The notes under the pieces: model-generated
Database searches by the model: none
The model's input: the letters and a program-made list of their open reading frames with translations, nothing else
What the model was told of the DNA's origin: nothing
Assembly: GCA_017881265.1 (NCBI GenBank)
Contig: JADGRA010000023.1
Location: 114,227 to 178,226, forward strand
Source: Myxococcaceae bacterium
GTDB lineage: Bacteria; Myxococcota; Myxococcia; Myxococcales; Myxococcaceae
Length of the DNA stretch: 64,000 nucleotides
Reading direction: 5' to 3'
Made by a program: the position numbers and the translations under genes
Shown here: piece by piece, positions 1-9,550 of the stretch
Layout: every line of letters starts with the position of its first letter
Numbering within the stretch: the stretch's first letter is position 1

Positions 1-2
1 GC

Positions 3-128
3 ACGGGCCCGGTCAGTCTCGCCGCCTTCGGAAGCGGAGCGGTCGACTTCCTCGACTTGCTGCACGGGGGAAACCTCTCCGTGGGCTTTGGCGTCACCAC
101 GGGCGCCCTGGTGGGGGTGGACCTGTGA
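3..128 (+). CDS. C-terminal end of an unidentified protein (partial, 5' end outside window)
   Basis: An open frame enters from the left edge and ends at TGA 126-128, giving 41 residues rich in Gly, Val and Leu that end in GVDL. The next gene can start at GTG 125, so the two overlap by four bases (GTGA), which suggests one transcript and translational coupling. Nothing in the short tail identifies a family. Confidence 0.5.
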   Translation, partial: TGPVSLAAFGSGAVDFLDLLHGGNLSVGFGVTTGALVGVDL

Positions 129-1120
129 GGCGTGCCACCCCAATGTTGGCCCTGCTGCTGGCTGGCGTTTGTGCCGCTTGCCTCGGGCCGTACCAAATCA
201 TCGGTCAGGAGCTCGACAAGACCATCTCGCTGGGTGACCAGCCGACCTGGATTCAGGCGACGCCCCTGCAGACGACGCTCCTCGTCTTCGCCACGCCGGA
301 TGGAGGGGTCTCCGCGCCCTTCACCCTCACCACCATCGCCCGCGACCAGTCCACCGTCATTTACGCAGGGGACTACATCGCGACGGCCACCCAGGTGACC
401 CTCAACAGCAAGCTGAAGTACGTCCTGAAAAACCAGAACAACCTCCCCGTGACGAGCCGGGATGGGGCCCAGCGCTTCGACGTCGACGCCGGGGCGACCT
501 ACAGCAGCACTCTCGACGGCGGCATCCTCACCTTGACCGGCAGTCCCTCGCTCGGCAGCTTCGTTGCCTTCCCGCAGGCGCTCGCCCACCTCAAAGCCAC
601 CACCCAGGCCGAGGCCGACTGCCTCCTGCGCGTCTACGACCTCACCGCCATCAGCTCCGAGACGCGCATTCTCGGCTTCAACGGGCCAGCCATCATCCAG
701 TACACCACAGAGGCCGGCTTCAACGGCGTCCTGAGCGGCGACGTCAACATCAGCGTGGAGAGCCTCTTCAACCCCAACGTCACGCTCAACTACCAGAACT
801 TCAGCGACTTCTCCGGCTTCGTGATGGACGGAACGCAGTTCACCAAGACCGATCTGTCGGGAAACGGCTACGTCTCCAACACCATTGCCTTCAGTATGAC
901 GCTTCCGTCCTCGGACGGAGGAGTCCCCCAGCCAGTCATCAGCGGCGTGGTGGGGTACGGAAACGCAGACGGAAGCCAGCCGACCGTCCTGATTACCACC
1001 GGGACACCCACTGGCGGCTCGTACACGCTCAGCATCGACGGCGGGGCGTCCTTCCTCGTCGCCTATGACGTCCTGTTCACCATGGACGTCACCGCGTGCG
1101 TCTTGACGCCGCAGCAGTGA
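125..1120 (+). CDS. Secreted or lipoprotein-like protein of unknown function
   Basis: Encodes 331 residues from GTG 125; an alternative ATG at 143 would start directly at the hydrophobic stretch MLALLLAGVCAAC. This looks like a signal peptide, with an imperfect lipobox around the second Cys, so export (possibly as a lipoprotein) is likely. The rest is rich in Thr, Ser, Gly and Asn with alternating hydrophobic residues, as in beta-rich extracytoplasmic proteins, and has a DGG segment. It follows the partial upstream gene with a GTGA overlap. No family was recognised. It converges on sdhB, whose end is 16 bases downstream. Confidence 0.7.
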   Translation: MRRATPMLALLLAGVCAACLGPYQIIGQELDKTISLGDQPTWIQATPLQTTLLVFATPDGGVSAPFTLTTIARDQSTVIYAGDYIATATQVTLNSKLKYVLKNQNNLPVTSRDGAQRFDVDAGATYSSTLDGGILTLTGSPSLGSFVAFPQALAHLKATTQAEADCLLRVYDLTAISSETRILGFNGPAIIQYTTEAGFNGVLSGDVNISVESLFNPNVTLNYQNFSDFSGFVMDGTQFTKTDLSGNGYVSNTIAFSMTLPSSDGGVPQPVISGVVGYGNADGSQPTVLITTGTPTGGSYTLSIDGGASFLVAYDVLFTMDVTACVLTPQQ

Positions 1121-1136
1121 CGGCTGCGGCCGTTCG

Positions 1137-1919
1137 CTAGCCCGGCCCGCCGCCGGCCGCCCCCGGCAGGCGACGTCCCCAGCTGAGGGTGGCACGCAGG
1201 TAGTCGCGGTTGAGGCGGGCGATGTTGCCTAGGGGGATGCCCTTGGGGCATACCGCCTCGCATTCGCCGTGGTTGGTGCAGCTGCCGAACCCCTCGGCAT
1301 CCATCTGCGCCACCATCTTCCGCACGCGGTCCATGCGTTCTGGCTGCCCCTGCGGCAGCAGCCCGAGCTGGGACACCTTGGCCGCGGTGAAAAGCATCGC
1401 CGAGGCGTTGGGACAGGCGGCCACGCAGGCGCCGCAGCCGATGCAGGCCGCCGCGTCCATCGCCAGGTCCGCGTTCTCCTTGGGGACGGGGAGGGAGTTC
1501 GCGTCCTGGGCGCCGCCGATGGTTGCCGAGATGAAGCCCCCCGAAGCGATGATGCGGTCGAAGGCGGACCGGTCGATGATGAGGTCCTTCACCACCGGAA
1601 AGGCATCCGCCCGGAACGGTTCCAGGGTCAGCGTGTCGCCGTCCTGGAAGGTGCGCATGTGCAGCTGGCAGCTGGTGGTCCGTCGCCGGGGCCCGTGCGG
1701 GCTCCCGTTGATGACGACGCCACACTGGCCGCAGATTCCTTCCCGGCAGTCATGGTCGAAGGCGATGGGCTCCTCGCCCTTGGCGATGAGCCGCTCGTTG
1801 ACGACGTCCAGCATCTCCAGGAAGGACATCTCCGGGCTGATGTCCGGGGCCTGGTAGGTCACGAACCGCCCCGGGTCCCGGGCGTCCTTCTGGCGCCAGA
1901 CGTTCAGGGTCAGTTTCAC
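1137..1919 (-). CDS. sdhB: Succinate dehydrogenase/fumarate reductase iron-sulfur subunit
   Basis: This 260-residue subunit carries electrons from the flavoprotein to the quinone site in complex II. Three cluster sets are complete: [2Fe-2S] Cys 58, 63, 66 and 84; a ferredoxin motif with Cys 159, 162, 165 and 169; and a third set at Cys 214, 220 and 224 for the [3Fe-4S] cluster. Translation starts at GTG 1919, overlapping the sdhA stop (GTGA), with AGGAG about 7 bases upstream. It is the last gene of the minus-strand sdhC-sdhA-sdhB operon. The C-terminal tail is rich in Gly, Pro and Ala. Confidence 0.95.
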   Translation of the reverse strand: MKLTLNVWRQKDARDPGRFVTYQAPDISPEMSFLEMLDVVNERLIAKGEEPIAFDHDCREGICGQCGVVINGSPHGPRRRTTSCQLHMRTFQDGDTLTLEPFRADAFPVVKDLIIDRSAFDRIIASGGFISATIGGAQDANSLPVPKENADLAMDAAACIGCGACVAACPNASAMLFTAAKVSQLGLLPQGQPERMDRVRKMVAQMDAEGFGSCTNHGECEAVCPKGIPLGNIARLNRDYLRATLSWGRRLPGAAGGGPG

Positions 1920-3829
1920 TTGTAGCTCCTCACCGAGAGGTGCACGTTTTCGAAGTTGAGCGGTTCGACGTTGCGGGTGGGTTTCTTTCCGTCGCCGGTG
2001 TATTCCCAGGCCGCCACATGGCAGAAGTGCTCGTCGTCGCGCAGGGCCTCTCCCTCCGGCGTCTGGAACTCCTCGCGGAAGTGGCCGCCACAGGACTCAC
2101 GGCGCTCCAGCGCGTCCAGGCACATCAGCTCGCCCAGCTCGAGAAAGTCCGCCACCCGCCCGGCGAGTTCGAGCGACTGGTTGAGCGACTCGCCGCTGCC
2201 CACCACCTTGACGTCATTCCAGAAGGTCTCGCGCAGCTCCGGAATGCGCTGCAGCGCCTTCTTCAGCCCGGCCTCGGTGCGCGCCATCCCGCAGTGCTCC
2301 CACATCACCTTGCCGAGTTCGCGGTGGAAGTGGGTAGGACTGTGGGTGCCGCGCACGTCCATGAGCCGTTGCGTGCGCTGGGCGACGGCTTTCTCCGCGT
2401 CTTTCACCGCCGGATGGTCGGCCGACACTGCACCGTGCTTGTTCGAGGCCAGGTAGTTTCCGATGGTGTAGGGGATGATGAAGTAGCCATCGGCCAGGCC
2501 CTGCATCAGCGCGCTCGCGCCGAGGCGGTTTGCGCCGTGGTCGCTGAAGTTCGCCTCGCCGAGCACGTGCAGCCCGGGCAGGGTGGACATGAGGTTGTAG
2601 TCCACCCACAGGCCGCCCATCGTGTAGTGCATGGCCGGGTAGATGCGCATCGGGACCGTGTAGGGGTCCTCGTCGGTGATGCGGTTGTACATCTCGAAGA
2701 GGTTCCCGTACTTCTCCTCGATGCTCTTGCGGCCGAGCCGCTGAATCGCGTCGGCGAAGTCGAGGTAGACCCCCTTACCGCCAGGCCCCACCCCGCGGCC
2801 CTCGTCACACACGCGCTTGGCTGCCCGGGAGGCGATGTCGCGCGGGGCGAGGTTCCCGAAGCTGGGGTACATCCGCTCCAGGTAGTAGTCGCGCTCGGCG
2901 TCGGGGACGTCCCCGGGGGGACGCGTGTCGGCCGGCTTCTTCGGCACCCAGATGCGTCCGTCGTTGCGCAAGCTCTCGCTCATCAGGGTGAGCTTGGACT
3001 GGTAATCCCCGGTCACCGGGATGCAGGTCGGATGAATCTGGGTGAAACAGGGGTTCCCGAAGGCCGCCCCCTTTTTGTAGGCGCGCCAGATGGCCGTCGC
3101 GTTGCACCCCTTCGCGTAGGTGGCCAGGTAAAAAACGTTCCCGTAGCCGCCGGTGGCCAGGCACACCGCGTCCGCGACATGCGAGCGGACTTCACCGGTG
3201 ACGAGGTCCCGGGTGACGATGCCGCGGGCGTGGCCGTCGATGACGATGAGGTCCTGCATCTCGTGGCGGGTGAACATCTCCACCTTCCCCGCGCCGACCT
3301 GGCGTTCCAGCGCCTGGTAGGCCCCGAGCAGCAGCTGCTGGCCGGTCTGTCCGCGGGCGTAGAAGGTGCGCGACACCTGGGCGCCGCCGAAGCTGCGGTT
3401 GTCCAAAAGCCCGCCATACTCGCGCGCGAAGGGGACGCCGAGCGCCACGCACTGGTCGATGATGTTTCCCGAGACCTGCGCCAGCCGGTAGACGTTTCCC
3501 TCGCGGGAGCGAAAGTCGCCGCCCTTCACCGTGTCGTAGAAGAGGCGGTACACGCTGTCGCCGTCATTGCGGTAGTTCTTGGAGGCGTTGATGCCGCCCT
3601 GGGCAGCGATGGAGTGCGCTCGCCGCGGGCTGTCCTGGTAGCAGAAGGACTTCACGTTGTAGCCAAGCTCGCCCAGCGACGCGGCGGCGCCCGCGCCGGC
3701 CAGCCCGCTGCCCACCACAATCACGGTGAACTTGCGCTTGTTGGCCGGATTGACGAGCTTCATCTCGAACCGGTGGCGGTCCCACTTCTTCTCGAGGGGG
3801 CCGTCGGGAATGCTCGAGCGGAGGTCCAT
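1916..3829 (-). CDS. sdhA: Succinate dehydrogenase/fumarate reductase flavoprotein subunit
   Basis: Encodes 637 residues starting at ATG 3829 ([10 protein letters not shown]). The frame is open further upstream, but that extension only mirrors sdhC. An FAD-binding GxGxxG motif lies near residues 40-45. [10 protein letters not shown] contains His72, at the position of the His that binds FAD covalently in this family. It oxidises succinate (or reduces fumarate) on the cytoplasmic side of the membrane. The length and the partner sdhC are of the Bacillus/Wolinella/Bacteroidetes type. It lies 8 bases after sdhC and overlaps sdhB by four bases. Confidence 0.96.
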   Translation of the reverse strand: MDLRSSIPDGPLEKKWDRHRFEMKLVNPANKRKFTVIVVGSGLAGAGAAASLGELGYNVKSFCYQDSPRRAHSIAAQGGINASKNYRNDGDSVYRLFYDTVKGGDFRSREGNVYRLAQVSGNIIDQCVALGVPFAREYGGLLDNRSFGGAQVSRTFYARGQTGQQLLLGAYQALERQVGAGKVEMFTRHEMQDLIVIDGHARGIVTRDLVTGEVRSHVADAVCLATGGYGNVFYLATYAKGCNATAIWRAYKKGAAFGNPCFTQIHPTCIPVTGDYQSKLTLMSESLRNDGRIWVPKKPADTRPPGDVPDAERDYYLERMYPSFGNLAPRDIASRAAKRVCDEGRGVGPGGKGVYLDFADAIQRLGRKSIEEKYGNLFEMYNRITDEDPYTVPMRIYPAMHYTMGGLWVDYNLMSTLPGLHVLGEANFSDHGANRLGASALMQGLADGYFIIPYTIGNYLASNKHGAVSADHPAVKDAEKAVAQRTQRLMDVRGTHSPTHFHRELGKVMWEHCGMARTEAGLKKALQRIPELRETFWNDVKVVGSGESLNQSLELAGRVADFLELGELMCLDALERRESCGGHFREEFQTPEGEALRDDEHFCHVAAWEYTGDGKKPTRNVEPLNFENVHLSVRSYK

Positions 3830-3837
3830 GTGGCCCT

Positions 3838-4536
3838 TTAGCGAACCAGGCCGGTCAGCACGGCGACCGGGAAGGAGAGGTTTCCAACCACCACCAGCGC
3901 GGCTAGCCCGACGCAGATGACGTTGCGCAGGCGGTTGTAGCGCGGGTGGTTCAGCCCCAGCGTCTGCAGCATGCTCCAGCTTCCGTGAAAGAGGTGGAGT
4001 GCGAGGCACAGCGTCGCGAGGATGTAGACGATTGACACCGGCACCACCTGAAAGCCGCTCACGACGTTGTGGTAGACGTCCCCGGGGATGAAGTCGGGAT
4101 GGGCGTCGCCCGTGGTGAAGTGCAACAGGTGGTAGATGATGAAGGCGAGCAGGAACACGCCGCTCCAGCGCATGGTCCTCGAGGCGTAGGTCGATTCGCG
4201 CGGCTTCCACTGGCGGTAACCCACCGCGCGGGCCCGTCGGTTGACCAGGGTGAGCGACGTCATCGCCCAGATGTGGAGCACGACGGAGGCGAGCAGGACC
4301 GTCCGCGCGATCCAGATGCCCCCGCCATGCAGGAAGGTGCGGAGGAAGAGGGCATAGGCATTCAGCGCTTCGGCGCCCATGTACAGCTGGAGGTTGCCCA
4401 GCATGTGCCCAATCACGAAGCCGAAGAGAATCAGCCCCGTGGCGGCCATCACCACCTTCTTGCCCACCGTGGCACTGAGAAAGGACTCCGTTTCGCCTGT
4501 GGCGCGTCCCTTGCTCATCGCCGTTGCGGTGGGCAT
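3838..4536 (-). CDS. sdhC: Succinate dehydrogenase cytochrome b558-type membrane anchor
   Basis: This 232-residue protein has about five membrane helices and His residues inside them (GHMLGN, LHIWAM, YHLLHF, LHLFHG), as in the single-chain dihaem b558 anchors that replace SdhC plus SdhD. It anchors SdhAB and reduces menaquinone or quinone. The start at ATG 4536 is chosen because GGAGG lies 8 bases upstream; the frame stays open to 4674 without a ribosome site. It is the first gene of sdhCAB, and no separate sdhD is present, as expected for this class. Confidence 0.93.
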   Translation of the reverse strand: MPTATAMSKGRATGETESFLSATVGKKVVMAATGLILFGFVIGHMLGNLQLYMGAEALNAYALFLRTFLHGGGIWIARTVLLASVVLHIWAMTSLTLVNRRARAVGYRQWKPRESTYASRTMRWSGVFLLAFIIYHLLHFTTGDAHPDFIPGDVYHNVVSGFQVVPVSIVYILATLCLALHLFHGSWSMLQTLGLNHPRYNRLRNVICVGLAALVVVGNLSFPVAVLTGLVR

Positions 4537-4908
4537 AGCCAAACCTCCTCGTCGCCGGTTAATCGCCAGGTCGCCTGTGCCGCACCCGCCGCTGCGGAAC
4601 CCCGTGAAGCTCGGCTCATGAAACCCAAACGAAACCCCATGAGACTCCCTGGTCGCGGGCAGGGGCAAGCACAAAGGGCACTGGGCGCCAACGCCCCCCG
4701 CCTTCGCTCATCCTCGCCATCAGGTCCGAAGTCGAGCGAGGCAGGCTGCCTGGAACCCGAGCTTCGCTGTCTCTCCCGGGCCTGGGCGCCGCGAGTCCAC
4801 GGCAGTTCCACGCTCAGTCCGCGTCAGGGCGAGGCCCGTGCCGTCGGAGGCGCTTCGACTCGCACCGCGTCGCCGCTCTGGTCTAGAAAAACACCCGGGG
4901 AGGACTGC
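4537..4908. other. Divergent intergenic region upstream of sdhC
   Basis: These 372 bases separate sdhC (minus) from the membrane/beta-helix gene (plus) and must hold both promoters. The plus-strand frame is open across it, but this is GC-driven and lacks a plausible start before GTG 4909. I see no clear -35/-10 pair or strong palindrome. Confidence 0.4.
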
Positions 4909-5805
4909 GTGGCCGACGACGACGGCAGGGGGCCAGAGGCGGCACTCGAACGCAGCTTGACCCGGATGCGGGCGGCCTTGGCTGCGGGAACAGACGGAGG
5001 GATGGTTCCCCTTCCGCCTGTTTCGCGACTGCCTCCGGAGGGCCGCCTGGGAGGGCTGCTCCTGGCCCTTGCCGGCAGTAGCCTCCTGCTGCTCGCCGGA
5101 ACGGGAGCCTGGCCCTTCCTCGGCCTTGCCGTTGCCTTCGGGGTGAGCGGCGGACTCTTCTTCGCGCGCGGTTTGACGCAGCGCCACCTCGCCCGCTCCC
5201 GGGGCCCCGCCTACATCGGGATGGGGGCCAGCGTCTCCTCCAGCGCCGTTGTCGAACCGGGGGCCGTCGTCGAGATGGGCGCAACCGTTGGGGAGGGAGC
5301 CACGGTCCGCTCGGGAGCCCTGGTGGGGATGGGCGCCACGGTGGGCGCCCATGCCGTCCTCGAGAGCGGGGCGGTGGTGTCCTGGGGCGCTACCGTGCGA
5401 CGGGAACAGGCGCTGCGCACGGAGGTTGACCTCGTTGCCCTCGGTCGGCTCGACGACGAGAAAAGGGAGCTCGAGGGACGTCTCGCCACCGCGACAGATG
5501 AGTCCCTTCGCCGTTCGCTCGTCGGCGCCGTCGCCGCCATCGAGGAGCAGCGGCGGCAACGAGAATTGCTGCGCCTGAGCGCGGACCGCCTGCAGGCGGA
5601 ACACATGCGACTCGTCTACACGCTGGAAGGGCTGGCCTCGCAATTCGTCCGACTTCGGACCGCCGGAGCAGAGGCCGGACGGGTGTCCGCGGCTGGCCTC
5701 GAGCAGGGCGTCCGGGACCTCGGGGCGGAGCTCGACGCCATCGCGGATGCCCTGGAACAAGAGTCGCAAAACCTCCCGGCATCCACGCCGCGGGTCCGCG
5801 GGTAG
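4909..5805 (+). CDS. Membrane protein with hexapeptide-like beta-helix and C-terminal coiled coil (function unknown)
   Basis: Encodes 298 residues from GTG 4909, with GGGGAGG just upstream. Residues about 46-88 form two membrane helices. Residues about 100-163 show a regular five- to six-residue period of small and aliphatic residues (IGMGASV, AVVEPGAVVEMG, ATVGEGATV, GALVGMG), resembling left-handed beta-helix hexapeptide repeats. Residues about 170-295 are charged and helical, probably a coiled coil. Acyltransferases with this fold normally have longer helices, so an enzymatic role is not supported; a scaffold is possible. No neighbour suggests a pathway. Confidence 0.75.
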   Translation: MADDDGRGPEAALERSLTRMRAALAAGTDGGMVPLPPVSRLPPEGRLGGLLLALAGSSLLLLAGTGAWPFLGLAVAFGVSGGLFFARGLTQRHLARSRGPAYIGMGASVSSSAVVEPGAVVEMGATVGEGATVRSGALVGMGATVGAHAVLESGAVVSWGATVRREQALRTEVDLVALGRLDDEKRELEGRLATATDESLRRSLVGAVAAIEEQRRQRELLRLSADRLQAEHMRLVYTLEGLASQFVRLRTAGAEAGRVSAAGLEQGVRDLGAELDAIADALEQESQNLPASTPRVRG

Positions 5806-6020
5806 CCGCCCGGAGGACGCGGACGCAGCGGGGGGCGCGGTTCGCCTGAGCAACACCGTGGTCGGCCTCGCCAGGCGCGCGCTGCACCGACTCTTCGCGA
5901 ATCGCCTCGGTGGTGAAAACCGCCGGGTCGCAATGTCGCGACGGTGAGGCTTTTGTGTCAGAGGAAAGTGGACCAGACGGGGGCAGAGTCCATGGAGGTG
6001 CCCTCTTTTGCAGTTGGGCG

Positions 6021-6560
6021 CTATGTCTCGAGCAGCTGAAAGAATGCGTCGATGTCCACCGAGGGCTTGACCGTGACGCCGAGGAAGCTCGGCGTCGGGA
6101 TGTCGTAGTCGTTCATATTGATGTGAAGGTCGCCCTGGACCTCGTAGATGTTCCCCTTGCGCCACGCCCTGTAGTGGACCGTCACCACCCGGGACACACC
6201 ATGAATGGTGAGATTGCCCGGTGCCGTTGCATCCACGTTGGCCCCGTCGCCGGGAAAGTTGAGATCCGCGCGCTGCACCACCAACTCGGCAGTGGGGTAT
6301 TTGTCCGACTCCAGGTACCTCTCCTGCATGTGCGTGTCTCGGAGGGAATTCCCAGTCGTGACCTTTGCCACGGGCACCGTCACCACCAGCGCCTCGCCTT
6401 TGTCCGTGGCCTGCAGCTCGTTACCCCTACCTTGCATGCGGAAGCCAGCTGGGCCGCCGCATGTGAAGGTTACTTTGGCTTGGCTCGCCTCGAGGCTAGC
6501 GAGCACGACGCTCGGCAGGGCACACGCCAGCGCCAACAAAGCCCACGCGGGACGACGCAT
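6021..6560 (-). CDS. YceI-family periplasmic lipocalin-like protein
   Basis: Encodes 179 residues from ATG 6560, preceded by GAGGGG. An N-terminal hydrophobic stretch ending VVLAS is a likely signal peptide. The body has YceI features: the TTGNSLRDTHM segment, the YPTAELV strand and NLTIHGVSR followed by a closing beta-strand pattern. YceI proteins are periplasmic beta-barrels that bind polyisoprenoid or other lipids. The function in this organism is not shown. It stands alone on the minus strand upstream of tRNA-Arg. Confidence 0.85.
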   Translation of the reverse strand: MRRPAWALLALACALPSVVLASLEASQAKVTFTCGGPAGFRMQGRGNELQATDKGEALVVTVPVAKVTTGNSLRDTHMQERYLESDKYPTAELVVQRADLNFPGDGANVDATAPGNLTIHGVSRVVTVHYRAWRKGNIYEVQGDLHINMNDYDIPTPSFLGVTVKPSVDIDAFFQLLET

Positions 6561-6891
6561 CCGCAGCCCCTCAGAAAGGACGCCAGCCTCAACGTCCAGC
6601 CGACTCATTAGCCGAAGCCCGAGCTGGGCGCACCTCCGCGGGATTCTGACAAGCCGTGGACCGGTGGCACGGCGAGTGACAGGCGACGTCCGCGGCAGTC
6701 GGGCCTACCCTGGGCATCCAGCCTGGTGAAAATGCTCCCCTCGTCGCGGCGCCGTGGGTGCTTCGTACCCGCGCGTTTGGCGGCCTCCGAGGGCGGTCTA
6801 TCTCGAAGTCGCGGAGGCCCTCGCGGCAGCCTTTTTCCAAAATCTCCGCGAACTTAGCCGGCCGGCCGTAGTAAAATTTCTCCAGATGAAT
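6561..6891. other. Intergenic region between the YceI gene and tRNA-Arg
   Basis: About 330 bases without a convincing coding region. The last 60 bases before the tRNA are AT-richer than their surroundings and probably contain the tRNA promoter, but I cannot assign exact -35 and -10 boxes. Confidence 0.35.
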
Positions 6892-6965
6892 GGCCCCGTA
6901 GCTCAACTGGATAGAGCATCGGCCTTCTAAGCCGACGGTTGCGTGTTCGAGTCACGCCGGGGTCG
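6892..6965 (+). tRNA. tRNA-Arg (anticodon TCT)
   Basis: A 74-base cloverleaf. The acceptor stem GGCCCCG pairs with CGGGGTC (one G-T pair), the D-arm begins AGCTCAACTGGA, the anticodon loop CTTCTAA gives TCT, and the T-arm is GCGTG-TTCGAGT-CACGC. The discriminator base is G and CCA is not encoded. It reads AGA codons, which are rare at this GC content. Confidence 0.95.
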
Positions 6966-6984
6966 CTCGTGAGCTTCGGGTCCC

Positions 6985-7692
6985 TCAGCCCACGGAGACG
7001 CTGAGCAGGCGGCCGATGGCGGCAGTCACCGCCATCGCCAGACCGCCGCCAACCATCACCCGCAGTGCCCCGCGGCTGAGCGGGGCGCCACCGAGGTGGC
7101 TGCCAAAGGCGCCGAGGACGCCTAGGCTGACCAGCGACGAGACCGCGATGGCGGGAAGGCGCCAGGCTGGGGGCGAGACGAGCATGGCAAAGATGGGAAC
7201 CAGCGCGAAGAGGGCGAAGCTAACCGCCGAAATCCAGGCCGCCTGCAGCGGACGCGCCAGGGTTGACCCATCGATGCCGAGTTCGTCCTTCAGGTGCGCG
7301 CCCAGTCGGTCGTGTGCGCTGAGCTGCTCGGCGACTTTCATCGCAAGCTCCTTGTCCAGTCCGCGCCGGACGTAGATGCCCGCTAGCTCGTGGAGCTCGG
7401 CGCGTGGCTTCTCGGCCAGCTCGGACTTCTCGCGCGCGATGTCTGCCTCCTCGGCATCCCGCTGCGAGCTCACCGAGACGTACTCTCCTGCCGCCATGGA
7501 CATCGCACCCGCGACAAGCCCCGCGGCACCGGCGACGAGGATGGCCTCTTTCGAGCCGGCCGCGGCCGCCACGCCAATCATCAAGCTCGAGGTGGAGACG
7601 ATGCCATCATCAGAGCCCAGCACCGCCGCGCGTAGCCAGCCGGCGCGGTCGCTCCTGTGCTGCTCGGGTTCCTTCTTCGTGTGTCGGTCCAT
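6985..7692 (-). CDS. VIT1/CCC1-family iron/manganese transporter
   Basis: The 235-residue protein begins HTKKEPEQHRSDRAGWLR and then GSDDGIVSTSSL, the first-helix signature of VIT/CCC1 vacuolar-type iron and manganese transporters. A central charged cytoplasmic domain (AEEADIAREKSELAEKPRAE) follows, then three more membrane helices. Such proteins export Fe(II) or Mn(II) from the cytoplasm. ATG 7692 is chosen by family alignment; no strong ribosome site is seen and the frame is open upstream to 7977. It lies in a stress-type gene block. Confidence 0.88.
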   Translation of the reverse strand: MDRHTKKEPEQHRSDRAGWLRAAVLGSDDGIVSTSSLMIGVAAAAGSKEAILVAGAAGLVAGAMSMAAGEYVSVSSQRDAEEADIAREKSELAEKPRAELHELAGIYVRRGLDKELAMKVAEQLSAHDRLGAHLKDELGIDGSTLARPLQAAWISAVSFALFALVPIFAMLVSPPAWRLPAIAVSSLVSLGVLGAFGSHLGGAPLSRGALRVMVGGGLAMAVTAAIGRLLSVSVG

Positions 7693-7822
7693 GGACGCTG
7701 CGGCACCCACCGAAGGGTGGGAAATCGCGGCGCGGACTCTAACCGACTGGGGCGCGCACGGCGGGCGGAAGATGGAAAGAAACTCCGCCGTCACATTGCA
7801 GGGGAAGCGAGGGGCTGCGTGT

Positions 7823-8215
7823 TTAGCGTCGGCTCGCGGCGCCTTGGACGGCTCCCATCCTTTCGCCCTCGGCGCGCTGCTCTTCCTTCGTCCTGGCGGG
7901 CGGGGGGACCGCCTGGTGGCCCTGGTGGCCGGGCAACAGCCCTGCGACCCAGGCGTTGACCTGAGCCGCGGCTCCACGCTGTTCGAGGGCGTAGTACCGC
8001 ATCACGAGGCGGACGAGCGAGGCCCGGTCGCCGGAAAGGAGCTCGACTTCGTCCTTCGGCAGCCGGGTCCAGTACTGGGACACCCTCGGCCGGACCAGCG
8101 CCCACTGCGCTTGCACCTCGCCCCACTTGGCGGATTCGACGTCGCGAACAGACGGGTAAAGGGTTGGCGGGCGGCCTCCCCCGCCCGCGCCGCTCCCATT
8201 TGGAGGCAGCGTCAC
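7823..8215 (-). CDS. CsbD-like small protein
   Basis: Encodes 130 residues. A central segment (KWGEVQAQW, then [20 protein letters not shown]) resembles the CsbD stress-protein domain, flanked by a Pro/Gly-rich N-terminus and a charged C-terminus. It starts at GTG 8215 and overlaps the upstream DUF1328 stop codon by four bases (GTGA), so the two are translationally coupled. CsbD proteins accumulate in general stress, but their molecular function is unknown. A true CsbD gene lies at 13239-13469. Confidence 0.65.
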   Translation of the reverse strand: MTLPPNGSGAGGGGRPPTLYPSVRDVESAKWGEVQAQWALVRPRVSQYWTRLPKDEVELLSGDRASLVRLVMRYYALEQRGAAAQVNAWVAGLLPGHQGHQAVPPPARTKEEQRAEGERMGAVQGAASRR

Positions 8216-8373
8216 GCGGCCCGTCGACCGAGCATCAGCGAAATGACTGCGAAGATGAGAAAGACGAAGAAGAGAATTTTTGCGATGCCGGCCGCGCTCG
8301 CGGCGATGCCGGCGAAGCCGAAGACGGCGGCAACCAAGGCGATGACGAAGAAGACTGCGGCCCAGTAAAGCAT
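8212..8373 (-). CDS. DUF1328-family small membrane protein
   Basis: A 53-residue ORF from ATG 8373 (GAGGG about 6 bases upstream) to TGA 8212. It begins [20 protein letters not shown], followed by [15 protein letters not shown] and a short basic end, which matches the two-helix DUF1328/YtjA family. These tiny inner-membrane proteins are common in stress loci; their role is unknown. It is coupled to the CsbD-like gene. Confidence 0.88.
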   Translation of the reverse strand: MLYWAAVFFVIALVAAVFGFAGIAASAAGIAKILFFVFLIFAVISLMLGRRAA

Positions 8374-8412
8374 GATGACCCTCGCTTGTTTCGGGGTTGG
8401 ACGGGTTCTGAC

Positions 8413-9312
8413 TTAGGCGGCGTACTGTCCGTATTCAGCAGAGACCAGCGGGGCGAGCACGGCCCTCAGCTTGGCCTGGGCCCGAAGCTCGAGCTGTCTT
8501 GCCCGTTCGCGCGAGAAGCCAAAGTGCGCGGCGAGGGAAACCAGCGTGGGAGGGTCATCGCGCAGCAACCGCCGCTCCGCGATGAAGCGCTCGCGCGGGT
8601 CAAGGACCCTCAGTGCCCGGTCGACGGCAGCTCGAACGATAGCCCCCCACTCGCTCTGTGCGGCCAGCTCGTCTGGTGCGGGTCCTTCGGATGCGAAGGC
8701 GGCTCCGCGTGGGGTCGACGAGCTCTCCGACGCAGGCGCATCCAGGGAGAGGTCTCGAGACAATATCCGCTGCCGCGTCTCCGCCAGCTCCGTGGGGTCG
8801 ACCTGCAGCAGCTTCGCCAGAGCCAGGGTCTGACCCTCATCATCTCCCTGGCGTAGCTTGAGTTCCCGCGCTGCCTTGCTCAGCCCAAAGAAGACCCGCC
8901 GTTGCGCCTGGGTGGTGCCAACCTTCACCAAGGACCAGTTGCGGAGCACGTAGCTCTGCAGCTGGGCACGTATCCACCACACGGCAAAGGAAATCAGCCG
9001 AATGCCGCGCTCCGGGTCGAAGCGCTCCACACCCTTCATCAGCCCGAGCGACGCCTCCTGGATGAGGTCGCTCATGGGCAGTCCGGGAGAACGGTAAGAG
9101 CGCGCAACCTTGATGGCGAAGCGTAGGTTGGACGCGACCAGCGTTTCCCCCGCCTTCTGGTCGCCGGCGCGATAGCGCCTCCCGAGCTCGCGCTCCTCCT
9201 CGGCCGTGAGCAGCCGATGACGACCCACTTCCCGAAAGTAGGTGCGGAGTATCCGCTCCTCGGCGCGTGCGCTGTCGGTTGCCTCGACCTGCTCCTCTTC
9301 CAGCGTTTGCAT
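8413..9312 (-). CDS. RpoH-like alternative RNA polymerase sigma factor
   Basis: Encodes 299 residues from ATG 9312, with AGGAGG 6 bases upstream. Region 2 is clear (NLRFAIKVARSY, then DLIQEASLGLMKGVERFDP and FAVWWIRAQLQSYV, the -10 recognition and melting segment). Region 4 ends FGFSRERARQLELRAQAKLR, a -35-binding helix-turn-helix. The length and pattern fit the RpoH/sigma-32 group, of which myxobacteria keep several paralogues (SigB, SigC type) for heat, starvation or development. The downstream DUF1328 and CsbD-like genes on the same strand may belong to its regulon (inference). Confidence 0.92.
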   Translation of the reverse strand: MQTLEEEQVEATDSARAEERILRTYFREVGRHRLLTAEEERELGRRYRAGDQKAGETLVASNLRFAIKVARSYRSPGLPMSDLIQEASLGLMKGVERFDPERGIRLISFAVWWIRAQLQSYVLRNWSLVKVGTTQAQRRVFFGLSKAARELKLRQGDDEGQTLALAKLLQVDPTELAETRQRILSRDLSLDAPASESSSTPRGAAFASEGPAPDELAAQSEWGAIVRAAVDRALRVLDPRERFIAERRLLRDDPPTLVSLAAHFGFSRERARQLELRAQAKLRAVLAPLVSAEYGQYAA

Positions 9313-9550
9313 AGGTCCTCCTGGGGACTGCCGTGGACAGCAGGAGCGACTGCCAGATGCGTGCCGTAACCTCGGCCTCGACGGGCAGAGCACTTGGGGG
9401 TGAGGAGGCGGGGCAGATTGCCCCAGTGTGTGGCGTGCAGGCTGGCCAGCAACTCCCATCGACGCCCGGCCATGCCTACTCTTCTGGGAAGAGGTCTGTA
9501 GATTTCACACTAAACAGCTGCAAACACCTGCACGCCCCTGAAAGGCAGCA
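9313..9550. promoter_or_regulatory. Divergent intergenic region between sigma factor and histidine kinase genes
   Basis: These 238 bases must carry promoters for the minus-strand sigma factor and the plus-strand kinase operon. The part next to the kinase is AT-richer. I see no unambiguous boxes. Confidence 0.4.

Noticed and set aside
1120..1133. Short hairpin after the first complete gene
   Set aside because: The stem is only four to five bases and there is no T-tract; too weak to call a terminator.
1940..3841. Open frame of 633 codons on the plus strand opposite sdhA
   Set aside because: It mirrors the codon pattern of sdhA in very GC-rich DNA, has no ribosome site and no family features.
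4069..4908. Upstream extension of the hexapeptide-like protein gene
   Set aside because: The extension lies opposite sdhC and the intergenic region; GTG 4909 has a good ribosome site.
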